Shown one piece after another: positions 17,096-25,046 of a stretch of 64,000 bases of DNA. Below the pieces are notes generated by a model that was not told the origin of the DNA, did not search any database, and saw only the letters and a program-made list of their open reading frames with translations. The position numbers were made by a program, and so were the translations under genes. This DNA comes from Haladaptatus salinisoli (GTDB lineage: Archaea > Halobacteriota > Halobacteria > Halobacteriales > Haladaptataceae): the NCBI RefSeq assembly GCF_020614375.1, contig NZ_CP085327.1, positions 2,096,823-2,160,822 on the forward strand, in the 5' to 3' direction. Each line of letters begins with the position of its first letter. Position 1 is the stretch's first letter.

Positions 17096-18481
17096 ATGGT
17101 GCTCGACAATCTCGGCAGTTCTCTTCGCGGCTCTCTCGACAAGTTGAGCGGGAAATCCCGCGTCAGCGAGGAGGACATCGAGGAGATCGTGAAGGAGATT
17201 CAGCGTTCGCTCCTGCAGGCCGACGTGGACGTGAGCCTCGTGATGGAGCTTTCGGACTCCATCAAAGAGCGGGCGTTGGAGGAAGAACCCCCGGGCGGAA
17301 CGACGGCCCGCGACCACGTCCTCAGTATCGTCTACGAGGAACTCGTCGGACTGGTCGGCGAGAGCACGGAGATTCCGCTCGAGGAGCAGACGATTCTCCT
17401 CGCCGGTCTGCAGGGCTCGGGGAAGACGACCACCTCCGCCAAGATGGCGTGGTGGTTCTCGAAGAAGGGACTCCGCCCCGCGGTCATCCAGACCGACACC
17501 TTCCGCCCCGGCGCGTACGACCAGGCGAAGGAGATGTGTTCGCGCGCCGAGGTAGAGTTCTACGGCGACCCGGACAACGACGACCCGGTGGACATCGCCC
17601 GAAAGGGGCTGGAGGAGACCGCCGACGCGGACGTTCACATCGTGGACACCGCGGGTCGGCACGCGCTCGAAGACGATCTCATCGACGAGATAGAGAATAT
17701 CGAGTCCGCGGTCGACCCCGACCGCAACCTGCTCGTGCTCGACGCCGCCATCGGGCAGGGCGCGAAGGATCAGGCGCAGCAGTTCGACGCCTCCATCGGC
17801 ATCGACGGCGTCGTCATCACCAAACTCGACGGGACGGCGAAGGGTGGCGGCGCGCTGACCGCCGTGAACGAGACCGACTCGTCCATCGCGTTCCTCGGGT
17901 CCGGCGAGACCGTCCAGGACGTGGAGCGCTTCGAACCGAACGGTTTCATCTCCCGCCTGCTCGGGATGGGCGACCTGAAACAGCTCACGGAGCGCGTCCA
18001 GCGGGCGATGACGGAGACGCAGGAGGAGGAGGAAGATTGGGACCCCGAGAACATGCTGAAGGGCCAGTTCACCCTCAAGGACATGCGCCACCAGATGAAC
18101 GCGATGAACAAGATGGGCCCGCTCGAACAGGTGATGGACATGATCCCCGGCTTCGGGGGCGGCATCATGGACGAACTGCCGGACGACGCGATGGACGTGA
18201 CGAAAGACCGAATGCGCTCGTTCGAGGTCATCATGGACTCGATGACCGAGAACGAACTGGAGAACCCCCGCTCCATCGGCGCGAGCCAGATTCGGCGCAT
18301 CTCCCGCGGCAGCGGGCAGGACGAAGAGCGCGTCCGCGAACTGCTCCAGCAGCACAAGATGATGGCCCAGACGCTCAAACAGTTCCAGGGGATGGGCCAG
18401 GGCGGCGACATGGAGCGCATGATGAAGAAGATGCAGGGCGGTGGCGGCGGTGGAATGGGCGGCATGGGTCCGTTCGGGTAA
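17096..18481 (+). CDS. srp54: signal recognition particle protein SRP54
   Basis: 461-residue GTPase that binds signal sequences and 7S RNA and works with FtsY. N domain about 1-95; G domain with [10 protein letters not shown] (104-113), DTAGR (184-188) and [11 protein letters not shown] (242-252); M domain about 300-461 with Met-rich helices ([22 protein letters not shown]) and the RNA-binding SRRIS-like block reading [12 protein letters not shown]. It ends in a Gly/Met tail. Length is normal for archaea. A TATA box supports the ATG. The gene is monocistronic. Confidence 0.97.
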   Translation: MVLDNLGSSLRGSLDKLSGKSRVSEEDIEEIVKEIQRSLLQADVDVSLVMELSDSIKERALEEEPPGGTTARDHVLSIVYEELVGLVGESTEIPLEEQTILLAGLQGSGKTTTSAKMAWWFSKKGLRPAVIQTDTFRPGAYDQAKEMCSRAEVEFYGDPDNDDPVDIARKGLEETADADVHIVDTAGRHALEDDLIDEIENIESAVDPDRNLLVLDAAIGQGAKDQAQQFDASIGIDGVVITKLDGTAKGGGALTAVNETDSSIAFLGSGETVQDVERFEPNGFISRLLGMGDLKQLTERVQRAMTETQEEEEDWDPENMLKGQFTLKDMRHQMNAMNKMGPLEQVMDMIPGFGGGIMDELPDDAMDVTKDRMRSFEVIMDSMTENELENPRSIGASQIRRISRGSGQDEERVRELLQQHKMMAQTLKQFQGMGQGGDMERMMKKMQGGGGGGMGGMGPFG

Positions 18482-18661
18482 TCTGTCTCGGAATCCCGAT
18501 TCCTCGCGTCCGCCGGTTCCGAATCCGAGTACCGGACCGCAACCGACTCGACGAACGAACGACGGTGAACCGACGGACCGGTTCGCCCGCGCGCATCCGG
18601 CGGCAAGCGTCGAACGAACACACGCGGTTTTTTGTTTCGCGGCCGTGACCACACACAACAG

Positions 18662-19240
18662 ATGACCGTCCGGGAAGTCGCCGCCGAGGCGTACCGCGAG
18701 GCACTCCCTGCGCTGGCCGCGAGCATGATCGGCGGGTTGTTCGCGGGCGTCGTCCTCAGCGGGATGCGCGCCGAACTCCGCGAGGTGAACGGGTTGCTCG
18801 TCCTCGTCCCCGCCCTGCTCGCCACCCGCGGGAACGTCTACGGGTCGCTCGGCGCGCGCCTCGCGTCCGGTCTCCACCAGGGGTTGGTCGAACCGTCGTT
18901 CGTCCCCGACGACGAGCGAGTGTGGGCGGCCATCGTCGCGTCGCTGGCGAACGGCATCCTCGCCAGCCTCTTCGCGTCGGTGGTGGCGTTTCTCATCCTT
19001 CGCCTGCTCTCCGACCCCGTCGCGCCGCTCTCGACGCTGGTCGCCATCGCCCTCATCGCGGGTCTGCTCTCCGGCGTGGCGCTGACCGTAGCCGTGGTCC
19101 TGGTGGTGTTCGCGGGCTACCGGCGCGGCCAGAATCCCGACACGCTCGTCGGACCGCTTGTGACGACGACCGGCGACGTGTTCGGCATCTCGTTTCTCCT
19201 GCTCGCCGTCAGAATCGTCCTCGCGCTCGGGGGTGGATGA
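18662..19240 (+). CDS. MgtE-domain divalent cation transporter, half A
   Basis: 192-residue membrane protein equivalent to one MgtE/SLC41 transmembrane domain (about five helices). The conserved pore loop is PALLATRGNVYGSLGARL (residues near 54-71) and a metal-binding Asp lies in TTTGDVFGIS near residue 170. It lacks the N and CBS regulatory domains of bacterial MgtE. The next gene begins at the base after its stop and encodes a second MgtE domain, so a heterodimeric Mg2+ or similar cation channel is likely. The start is the ATG at MTVREV; a T-run (18628-18633) sits about 30 nt upstream. Confidence 0.85.
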   Translation: MTVREVAAEAYREALPALAASMIGGLFAGVVLSGMRAELREVNGLLVLVPALLATRGNVYGSLGARLASGLHQGLVEPSFVPDDERVWAAIVASLANGILASLFASVVAFLILRLLSDPVAPLSTLVAIALIAGLLSGVALTVAVVLVVFAGYRRGQNPDTLVGPLVTTTGDVFGISFLLLAVRIVLALGGG

Positions 19241-19798
19241 GTGCCGACCCAGTGGACCGTCCGCGCGATAATGCGGGCGATGCTTCCGGTGTTGCTCGTC
19301 CTTACCGTGGTCGAAATCGGCAGCGGTCTCGTCCTCGGGTCGTTCGAGAGCACCTTGCTCCGGTATCCGACGCTCCTCGCGCTGGTTCCGGTGACCATCG
19401 GGACGGCGGGCAACCTCGGGAGCATCCTCGCCGCCAGACTCTCCACCGCGTTCCACCTCGGTACGCTCTCGTTCGGGCGCGAAGACGACGTGCTCGGAGG
19501 GAACGCCGTGGCGACCGTCGCGCTCGCCGTCACCATCTTTCCCCTCGTCGGGGTCGGCGCGTGGACGCTGACGTGGCTCGTCGGCGGGACGGAACTCGGC
19601 CTGCCGACCGTCGTCCTCGTCTCGTTGATGAGCGGCATCGCGCTCGCCTTTATCGCGGTGTTCGTGACGCTCGTGGCGACGTACGCCGCCTACCGCTTCG
19701 AACTCGACCCGGACGACGTGGTCATCCCGGTCGTGACGAACGCCTGCGACGTGCTGGGGGTCATCGTGCTGTTCGTCGTCGTCAGAATAGTGGTGTGA
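19241..19798 (+). CDS. MgtE-domain divalent cation transporter, half B
   Basis: 185-residue membrane protein, second MgtE domain with about five helices. The motif PVTIGTAGNLGSILAARL (around 47-64) matches the pore loop of half A and keeps the GNxGS core; the metal Asp is in TNACDVLGV near residue 170. The start is a GTG directly after the upstream TGA, with no spacer, implying translation reinitiation or coupling. With half A it should form the asymmetric pair that in eukaryotic SLC41A1 is a single polypeptide. Confidence 0.83.
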   Translation: MPTQWTVRAIMRAMLPVLLVLTVVEIGSGLVLGSFESTLLRYPTLLALVPVTIGTAGNLGSILAARLSTAFHLGTLSFGREDDVLGGNAVATVALAVTIFPLVGVGAWTLTWLVGGTELGLPTVVLVSLMSGIALAFIAVFVTLVATYAAYRFELDPDDVVIPVVTNACDVLGVIVLFVVVRIVV

Positions 19799-20224
19799 CT
19801 ACCGGCTATCGCGGGCCTCGTCCGGTATCGGTTTTCCGTCCTCGGTCGGCGGCGCGAGGTGGTCGATGAACTCCTCGACCGGCGGGTCGTTCACCCGGAT
19901 GCGGACGCGGAGGTCACCGAGTTCGTCGGGGTTGCCGACGGCGAAGTTGACGACGCCGTGGAACGCGGCCTGCTTTTTCAGCGAGAACGCGAGGGTGTCC
20001 CCCTCCCGTCCGGAGAAGAACTCGCCGCGGGCCGTGTCGAGTATCTCCTGTCGGTGGAGCAGTTCCGAGAAGTGTTCGACGCTGTGCGCCTCGGCCAGCA
20101 GTTCGCCGCGCCCCGATTCTACCTCCGCACCAGGAAAGACGTTCTCGATGGCGTCCGCGACCCGCGCTTCGACCTCGGTGTCCCGCACGGGAGCCGTGAT
20201 CTGGACGTCGACGCTGTATATCAT
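19799..20224 (-). CDS. UPF0201 / DUF54 RNA-binding-like protein
   Basis: 141-residue protein of the archaeal UPF0201 family. The layout is IYSVDVQITAPVRDTEVEARVADAIENVFP, then an AEAHSVEHFSELLHRQEILDTAR helix and a KKQAAFHGVVNFAV strand-loop. The fold resembles the ribosomal L5/archaeal RNA-binding type; the target is unknown. The ATG overlaps the stop of the UPF0200 kinase-like gene by 4 nt (ATGA). The pairing of UPF0200 with UPF0201 is conserved in many euryarchaea, suggesting a common pathway. Confidence 0.88.
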   Translation of the reverse strand: MIYSVDVQITAPVRDTEVEARVADAIENVFPGAEVESGRGELLAEAHSVEHFSELLHRQEILDTARGEFFSGREGDTLAFSLKKQAAFHGVVNFAVGNPDELGDLRVRIRVNDPPVEEFIDHLAPPTEDGKPIPDEARDSR

Positions 20225-20802
20225 GGTTGCTCGGCGGTTCGTACGTTCTCCAGCCCCGAAAGTCCGTCTTCGAGGAGGGCGCGAATCCGCTCTCGAAAGG
20301 CGTCGAGCGAGTCCGTGTTGTCGATGACGGCGTCGGCCCGCGCCATCGCCCGGTCGAGGCCGAAGCCGAGTTCGCGCTCGTCGCGCTCCCGGAGGCTCTC
20401 CTCGTCCTCGTCCGAGCGGTCACGTCCCCGCTCGCCGAGTCGCTCGGCCCGGACTTCGAACGGCGCTTCGATGCTCACCAGGACGAAATCCTCGCCGAAG
20501 GCGTCCTCGAACCGCTCGACCTCGACGCCCGAGCGGATCCCGTCCACGAGCACGGTGTCTTCTTCCTCCAGCGCGCTCCGAATCTGCGGAAGCGACTCCT
20601 GCGCGATGGCGTCCGGCCCGTTCTCCTTCCGGAGCGCCTTCGCGATTTCGCCGTGGTGCTCCGCCGGGTCGAGACCCCGCTCCCGGCACGCGTCCCGGAT
20701 GACGTCGCCCATCGTGACGACCGGGACGCCCGACTCCTCCGCGACGGTCGCGGCTTCGCCCTTGCCGCTTCCCGGTAGTCCGACGGTTCCGATTACTCGC
20801 AT
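20221..20802 (-). CDS. UPF0200 P-loop kinase-like protein
   Basis: 193-residue P-loop NTPase of the UPF0200 group, related to dephospho-CoA kinase and adenylate kinase. Walker A is GLPGSGKG (8-15); an MGDVIRDA segment resembles the NMP-binding region; VLVDGIRS gives the Walker-B-like Asp, followed by a lid with RERDERELGFGL and an ADAVIDNTDSLD motif typical of CoaE-type kinases. The phosphate acceptor is not proven. It heads a two-gene unit with UPF0201. Confidence 0.87.
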   Translation of the reverse strand: MRVIGTVGLPGSGKGEAATVAEESGVPVVTMGDVIRDACRERGLDPAEHHGEIAKALRKENGPDAIAQESLPQIRSALEEEDTVLVDGIRSGVEVERFEDAFGEDFVLVSIEAPFEVRAERLGERGRDRSDEDEESLRERDERELGFGLDRAMARADAVIDNTDSLDAFRERIRALLEDGLSGLENVRTAEQP

Positions 20803-20893
20803 CGGTTTGACTTTCTCGTGAACCGTGCTTAAGGGCTGTGCTCTCGCGTAGAATCCCTATCTCTTATGACGACGCGCCGAGAACGAGGAACGA

Positions 20894-20968
20894 GGGCACG
20901 TAGCTCAGTCCGGATAGAGCGTCGGACTTCTAATCCGACGGTCGTGGGTTCGAATCCCATCGTGCCCG
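20894..20968 (+). tRNA. tRNA-Arg (anticodon TCT)
   Basis: A 75-nt cloverleaf: acceptor GGGCACG pairs with CGTGCCC, discriminator G; D-arm GCTC...GAGC; anticodon stem TCGGA/TCCGA with loop CTTCTAA, so anticodon TCT reading AGA (and possibly AGG) arginine codons; T-arm GTGGG TTCGAAT CCCAT. The CCA end is not encoded and there is no intron. The last 22 nt plus one flanking base are repeated 112 bp downstream. Confidence 0.95.
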
Positions 20969-20969
20969 T
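20947..20969 (+). repeat. att-like direct repeat, copy 1 (3' end of tRNA-Arg)
   Basis: The 23 bp from the T-loop arm through the base after the discriminator (GGTTCGAATCCC followed by ATCGTGCCCGT) recur exactly at 21059-21081. tRNA 3' ends are the usual targets of tyrosine integrases in haloarchaea, and integration duplicates this end. Confidence 0.7.
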
Positions 20970-21058
20970 GCAGCGAGAAGCGCCGCGACGAGCGAACCGG
21001 TGCGGAAGGGGATTCGAAGTAGACCGAGGTTCTGCCCGCAGCGCAGGTTCTCGGGCGT

Positions 21059-21081
21059 GGTTCGAATCCCATCGTGCCCGT
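21059..21081 (+). repeat. att-like direct repeat, copy 2
   Basis: Second exact 23-bp copy of the tRNA-Arg 3' end. Weaker similarity extends about 7 bp upstream (CGGGCGTGG against CGGTCGTGGG). It has no partner 5' half, so it is not a second tRNA gene. The 89 bp between the copies contain no gene and no integrase is in the window. Confidence 0.7.
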
Positions 21082-21106
21082 CGATTTCTGCGACGAACTG
21101 TCGAGA

Positions 21107-23083
21107 CTAGTCGAACTTCCGCAGCAGTCGTTCGTAGAAACCGCTCTCCCCGCCGTCGGCCAGTTTCTCCACGATGAGCTCCGGGGTCGACCGCGCGAGG
21201 TGGTCTTTCACCGGCGACCGCTCGACCACCAGTTCGCCGTCCTCCAGTCCCTTCGCTTCGATACCGTCCACCGCCACGTCGGACTCCGCCACGTCCCGAA
21301 TCTCGTCCGCGAGGTGGGAGACGAACACCCCCGTCACGTCGCGCTCGCCGAGTTCCTCCAGGATTCCGGCGATTATCTTCGCGCTCGCGCCGGGTTCGGT
21401 GATGCTCTCGAGTTCGTCCACCAGCACGAGTCGGCCAGTCGTTCCGTCGGCGAGGGCCGCGAACTCCCGGAGCGTGCTCTCGAACGCCCCCGCGTCCAGC
21501 GTCCCCTGCGTCTTCCCGTGGTAGTGGAGTTCCTCGAACCGCCGCAGCCGAACCGACTCGGCGGGCACGGGCAGCCCCATCTGCGCGAGGATGACGACGA
21601 GCGCCACGAGGTCGAGCGTCGAGGTCTTTCCGCCGCTGTTGACGCCCGAGAGGAGCGCCACGCCCGAGACGCAGTAGTCGACCGGTTCCACCTCCGCGAA
21701 GGGAACGTCGAGCAGCGGCGAGCGTCCGCCGCGAACGTCGAACCCCGCGTCCCCGTCGAACTCGGGCATCGCGCACTCGAAGTCGCGGGCGAATCGCGCG
21801 ATCGCGAGTTCCACGTCCAGTTCGAGCGCGTCGCGGACGAGTTCCTCCGCCGCCTCGCGCTCGTCCGCGAGCGTTCGCGCGAGTTCGCGCTTGCGACGCT
21901 CCGCGCGGCGAGACTTCTCCGCCTCCAACTCCTCGCGGAGGCGGGACACCACGACCTCGTCGTGCCCGACCGGGAACGTCGGGTCGTCGGGAAACGCCTG
22001 TCGGGCGATTTCGGTCTCGCCGGCGTCGAGCGCGAGCGTCTCGACGAGGTGGTCGCGCGCGGCGTCCACGGCGGCGTCGTACTCGTCGGCCAGTTCGCGC
22101 GAGAGGAGCGAATCGACGCCCGCTCCGCGTTCGACCAGCGAGAGCAGGTCCGCCCCCTCGATGGTCACGTCGCGCTCCCGGATGGCGTCGCGCATTCGGT
22201 CGTTTGCGACCCCTTCCGCCATCGAGACGGCGGCGTCCAAGTCGGAGATGGCGTTCGTCAGTCGGTCGAGTTCGTCGTCGCCGGCGACGCCGCCGTCCGG
22301 GGTGACTCGCTCCAGCGCCGACTCCAACTCCTCGACGTCGAGCGGGGCGTCCATCCCGGCGGCGCGGTGCACCTCCGCGGCAGCGAGCAGGCTGTCGCGG
22401 TTCGCCGCGAAGAAGGACAGCGGGCGCTCGGGGACGAGGTCCGCCGGGCGGTCGAGCGCGTCGGGTTCGACGCGAACGTCGCCGTCGACCGCGACGCCCG
22501 AGAACGTCTCGTCCAGCGCGACGACGGTGGAGTAGCCGCGGGCGAGTTCGGCCAACTCGCGCGCGTCTTCGACGACCTCGACGGGGAGTTCGGGCACCGC
22601 CTCGCGCGCCTTCGCGTATCGTTCGGCGTCCGTCGTCGCCAGACAGCGGTCGCGGACGGTCACCTCCCGCGGCGTCGAGAGCGGTTCGACGCCCGCCAGC
22701 GCGTCGCGCACCGCCGACGTCGGGTCGCGCTCCATCGCTCGGACGGCGAACTCGCGCGCCTCCTCGATTCGGGACGCGGACGCGCTGGGGTACAGCGTTT
22801 CGAGGCGCTTTTCGGCGTAGGTCGTCACGGTTCGGGCTTGGAGCAGCGCGAGCACGTCCCGGTACAGTTCGCGCGCCCGGTCGGTGGCCAGGAAGCCGCC
22901 GGGGTCGTCGTGTCGAATTCGGATGGCGGCGCGCGCGATGGCCGCGGCGCGTCCCTCCGTGATGCCGGGCGCTCGCGCGAGCGTGGCGACGTCGCCGGTC
23001 TCTAACGCGCGCTCCGAGTCGTCGAGTTCGGAGAGCGCGTCGGCGGTCTTCGCACCGACACCCGGTATCGCCTCGAAGTCCAT
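21107..23083 (-). CDS. MutS-family ATPase with N-terminal helix-hairpin-helix
   Basis: 658-residue archaeal MutS2/MutS5-like protein. Residues 1-60 contain two HhH motifs (IPGVGAKTADALSEL and APGITEGRAAAIA). A helical core and clamp region (about 70-440, with a coiled coil near ELEAEKSRRAERRKRELA) leads to the ATPase: Walker A GVNSGGKTS (480-488), Walker B LVLVDELE with D556-E557, and the SHLADE switch. The N-terminal mismatch-recognition domain of true MutS is absent and no Smr nuclease is attached. It probably acts on branched DNA or stalled ribosomes rather than mismatches. Confidence 0.88.
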   Translation of the reverse strand: MDFEAIPGVGAKTADALSELDDSERALETGDVATLARAPGITEGRAAAIARAAIRIRHDDPGGFLATDRARELYRDVLALLQARTVTTYAEKRLETLYPSASASRIEEAREFAVRAMERDPTSAVRDALAGVEPLSTPREVTVRDRCLATTDAERYAKAREAVPELPVEVVEDARELAELARGYSTVVALDETFSGVAVDGDVRVEPDALDRPADLVPERPLSFFAANRDSLLAAAEVHRAAGMDAPLDVEELESALERVTPDGGVAGDDELDRLTNAISDLDAAVSMAEGVANDRMRDAIRERDVTIEGADLLSLVERGAGVDSLLSRELADEYDAAVDAARDHLVETLALDAGETEIARQAFPDDPTFPVGHDEVVVSRLREELEAEKSRRAERRKRELARTLADEREAAEELVRDALELDVELAIARFARDFECAMPEFDGDAGFDVRGGRSPLLDVPFAEVEPVDYCVSGVALLSGVNSGGKTSTLDLVALVVILAQMGLPVPAESVRLRRFEELHYHGKTQGTLDAGAFESTLREFAALADGTTGRLVLVDELESITEPGASAKIIAGILEELGERDVTGVFVSHLADEIRDVAESDVAVDGIEAKGLEDGELVVERSPVKDHLARSTPELIVEKLADGGESGFYERLLRKFD

Positions 23084-23141
23084 TCGCTCCGAGGTATTGC
23101 GTCACCCGTAAAAAACGTTCCCGACGCGTCGGCGCGGGATC

Positions 23142-23372
23142 TCAGCAGCAACCGTTCGCCGACCACGGTTCGCACTCGACGGAGCCGTCCGCGTACTGAC
23201 AGCACTCCCGCTGGAGTTCGAGATACCGACCGCCCGTCGCTTGGTCGCAGGGGTACGTCGAGCACTTCGTTTCGGTACCACAGAACTTCGTGGGGTTCAC
23301 GTCCCCGGCGGCGTTCCCCGCGCCGAGCGTGATTCCGGCTAGCGCACCCGCGCCGACCGCTTTCAGGAGCTT
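23142..23372 (-). CDS. small Cys-rich, possibly exported protein without an intact start
   Basis: The frame reads KLLKAVGAGALAGITLGAG near its N terminus, a hydrophobic stretch like a truncated Tat or Sec signal, then about 47 residues with nine cysteines (CGTETKCSTYPC, ECCQYADGSVEC, NGCC) to a TGA stop. An in-frame TAA at 23373-23375 lies directly before the first Lys and no ATG, GTG or TTG follows, while a TTG lies just beyond the TAA (TTG CTA GAA TAA). It may have lost its start by a point mutation, use CTG at 23364-23366, or contain a sequencing error. The upstream 30 bp are AT-rich and promoter-like. Function unknown. Confidence 0.45.
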   Translation of the reverse strand, partial: KLLKAVGAGALAGITLGAGNAAGDVNPTKFCGTETKCSTYPCDQATGGRYLELQRECCQYADGSVECEPWSANGCC

Positions 23373-23471
23373 TTATTCTAGCAATATAGAAAATAGACGC
23401 GTTGCCGAAATCGATCACTATCTCGGACAGCGTCCGTCGTCCGAGCGGAACGGCGGGGAGTCGACGACGAA

Positions 23472-23810
23472 TCAGTCGCCGATCTCGTGGTCGAACTCGT
23501 CGCTCGCGAGTTCCTCGACCGTGTCTTTCACCGTTCGTTTCGTATCGTCGTCGATGCCGTCGATCGCTTCGACGCTGTGCGCGCCGCCGTGTGCGGTTTC
23601 GAGCGCGTTCAGGTTCAGTTCCCCGTCGGGATTCACGACGGGCAGTTTCAGATCGGTGAAATCGTCCGGCGGGAACCCCGACGACGAGAGCAGGAAGTGA
23701 TCGGCGATGGTCGAGAGGTCGTCGGTGTCGAAGTCGTTCTCCCGCGGCGAACTCCACTCTCCGGTCGTCGTCCCCGAATATTCGGGCCGGTGGAACGAGT
23801 AGTCGGGCAT
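23472..23810 (-). CDS. conserved haloarchaeal hypothetical protein
   Basis: 112-residue acidic soluble protein, sequence type seen across haloarchaea but with no assigned role that I know. Recognisable blocks are EYSGTTTGEWSSP, DTDDLSTIADHFLLSSSGFPP, LKLPVVNPDGELNLNALETA and GGAHSVEAIDGIDDDTK. There are no cysteines, no catalytic signature and no TM segment. The ATG (MPDYSF) is favoured because CTATTTTGAA lies 26-35 nt upstream; a longer form from 23876 would cross this promoter. It is divergent from larE. Confidence 0.75.
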   Translation of the reverse strand: MPDYSFHRPEYSGTTTGEWSSPRENDFDTDDLSTIADHFLLSSSGFPPDDFTDLKLPVVNPDGELNLNALETAHGGAHSVEAIDGIDDDTKRTVKDTVEELASDEFDHEIGD

Positions 23811-23915
23811 CGGGTAGACATCGACGCAGGCGGAGTTCAAAATAGCGGCCGGACGGGTAAAACGGGCCGCGTCCATCACGAGATTCTTTTGCCCGTCCAG
23901 CAGAGATGGGGAAGT

Positions 23916-24812
23916 ATGCCGACCATCGAGGAGAAACTGGCCGCGGCGAAGGCTGACCTCGCCGACCGAGACGGCGTCCTCGTCGCGTTCAGCGGCGGCG
24001 TCGATTCGAGCGTGGTGGCCGCCATCGCCCACGACGCGCTGGGCGACGACGCGGTCGCCTGCACCGCCAAGAGCGAAACGCTTCCGGACGCCGAACTCGA
24101 AGACGCGCGCCGCGTCGCCGAGGAAATCGGCATCCGGCACGAACTCGCGGAGTTCAGCGAACTGGACGACCCCGCTTTCGTCGCCAACGACGACGACCGC
24201 TGTTACCACTGCCGAACGATGCGACTCGGCACGATGTTCGAGACCGCGGAGCGACTCGGCATCGACGTCGTCTGCGACGGGACGAACGCCGACGACGTGG
24301 ACGCGGGCCACCGTCCCGGCCTGCGCGCGGTGGACGAACTCGACGCCTACTCGCCGCTCCTGCAGCACGATATCTCGAAGGCCGAGGTGCGCGAACTCGC
24401 GGATAGCTACGGCCTCTCGGTCGCCGACAAGCCCTCGATGGCGTGCCTCTCCTCGCGCATCCCGACGGGCCTCGAAGTGACCGAGGAACGACTGTCGCGG
24501 ATCGAACGCGCCGAAGCGCTGCTGCGTCGGTGGGGGTTCTCCCAGTTCCGCGTCCGCGACCACGACGGGCTTGCGCGCATCGAGGTCGGCGACGACGAAC
24601 TCCGGCGCGCGCTGGACGAGGAGTTCGTCCGCGCCGCCCGCGAGCGATTCACGGAACTCGGATTCGACCACGTCACGCTCGACCTGCACGGCTATCGGAC
24701 CGGGAGCGTGAGCCCGGAGGACGACCGCGCGGATTCGGGGGGCGAATCGCCGTCAGACGGTCCGCTGGTCGAGGACGTGTTCGCCGCGGAGTACCCGACC
24801 GACGAAGCGTGA
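23916..24812 (+). CDS. larE: LarE-like ATP-dependent sacrificial sulfur transferase
   Basis: 298-residue PP-loop enzyme. The PP-loop is SGGVDSS (26-32). In LarE, ATP adenylates a pyridinium dinucleotide and sulfur is inserted to build the nickel-pincer nucleotide. Three Cys stand out: C96 and C99 in RCYHCR and C177 in MACLSSR. Three such Cys are a hallmark of the [4Fe-4S]-dependent LarE type that transfers sulfur catalytically rather than from its own cysteine. LarB and LarC are not nearby. The C terminus (about 265-298) is an acidic tail. The ATG gives the family-typical MPTIEEKLA start. Confidence 0.88.
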   Translation: MPTIEEKLAAAKADLADRDGVLVAFSGGVDSSVVAAIAHDALGDDAVACTAKSETLPDAELEDARRVAEEIGIRHELAEFSELDDPAFVANDDDRCYHCRTMRLGTMFETAERLGIDVVCDGTNADDVDAGHRPGLRAVDELDAYSPLLQHDISKAEVRELADSYGLSVADKPSMACLSSRIPTGLEVTEERLSRIERAEALLRRWGFSQFRVRDHDGLARIEVGDDELRRALDEEFVRAARERFTELGFDHVTLDLHGYRTGSVSPEDDRADSGGESPSDGPLVEDVFAAEYPTDEA

Positions 24813-24874
24813 GCTCATCCCGTCGTCTTCGTAGAAATCGAGCGTGTGCGTTCGCACCCAAAGGGTGGCAGTTT

Positions 24875-24917
24875 GCTGGCACGCGAACTGCGGTCTGTAG
24901 CTGCTGGCACGCGAGCT
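24875..24917 (+). repeat. two 15-bp direct repeats
   Basis: GCTGGCACGCGAACT at 24875-24889 recurs as GCTGGCACGCGAGCT at 24903-24917 with one mismatch, 28 bp apart. A GTGCG-TT-CGCAC palindrome lies just upstream (24846-24857). They occupy the 234-bp gap between larE and tatC and may be regulatory or a small remnant. Confidence 0.4.
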
Positions 24918-25046
24918 AAGGGCAGGCGCGAACGCTACTATCGTCTTGGGAAGCTATCTCCTTAGTTATAACCCGATTACGGGTATCGCAAGCGACCATT
25001 GTGTGACGTTTCACGGCGAGGAGCGGGACCGAGTACGGCGGTTCCC

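Noticed and set aside
17090..19456. 788-codon minus-strand frame over srp54 and the MgtE genes
   Set aside because: It covers well-identified genes on the plus strand and shows only Asp/Glu/Arg/His-rich shadow text with no homology pattern.
21051..21081. Second tRNA gene after tRNA-Arg
   Set aside because: Only the T-arm and 3' acceptor side are present; no D-arm, anticodon arm or 5' acceptor strand exists upstream, so it is a repeat fragment.
20829..23105. 758-codon open frame on the minus strand over the MutS gene
   Set aside because: It is Arg-rich and lacks haloarchaeal amino-acid bias; it contains the reverse of the tRNA repeat (MGFEPT-like text) and overlaps a clear MutS gene in another frame. 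High GC produces such shadows.
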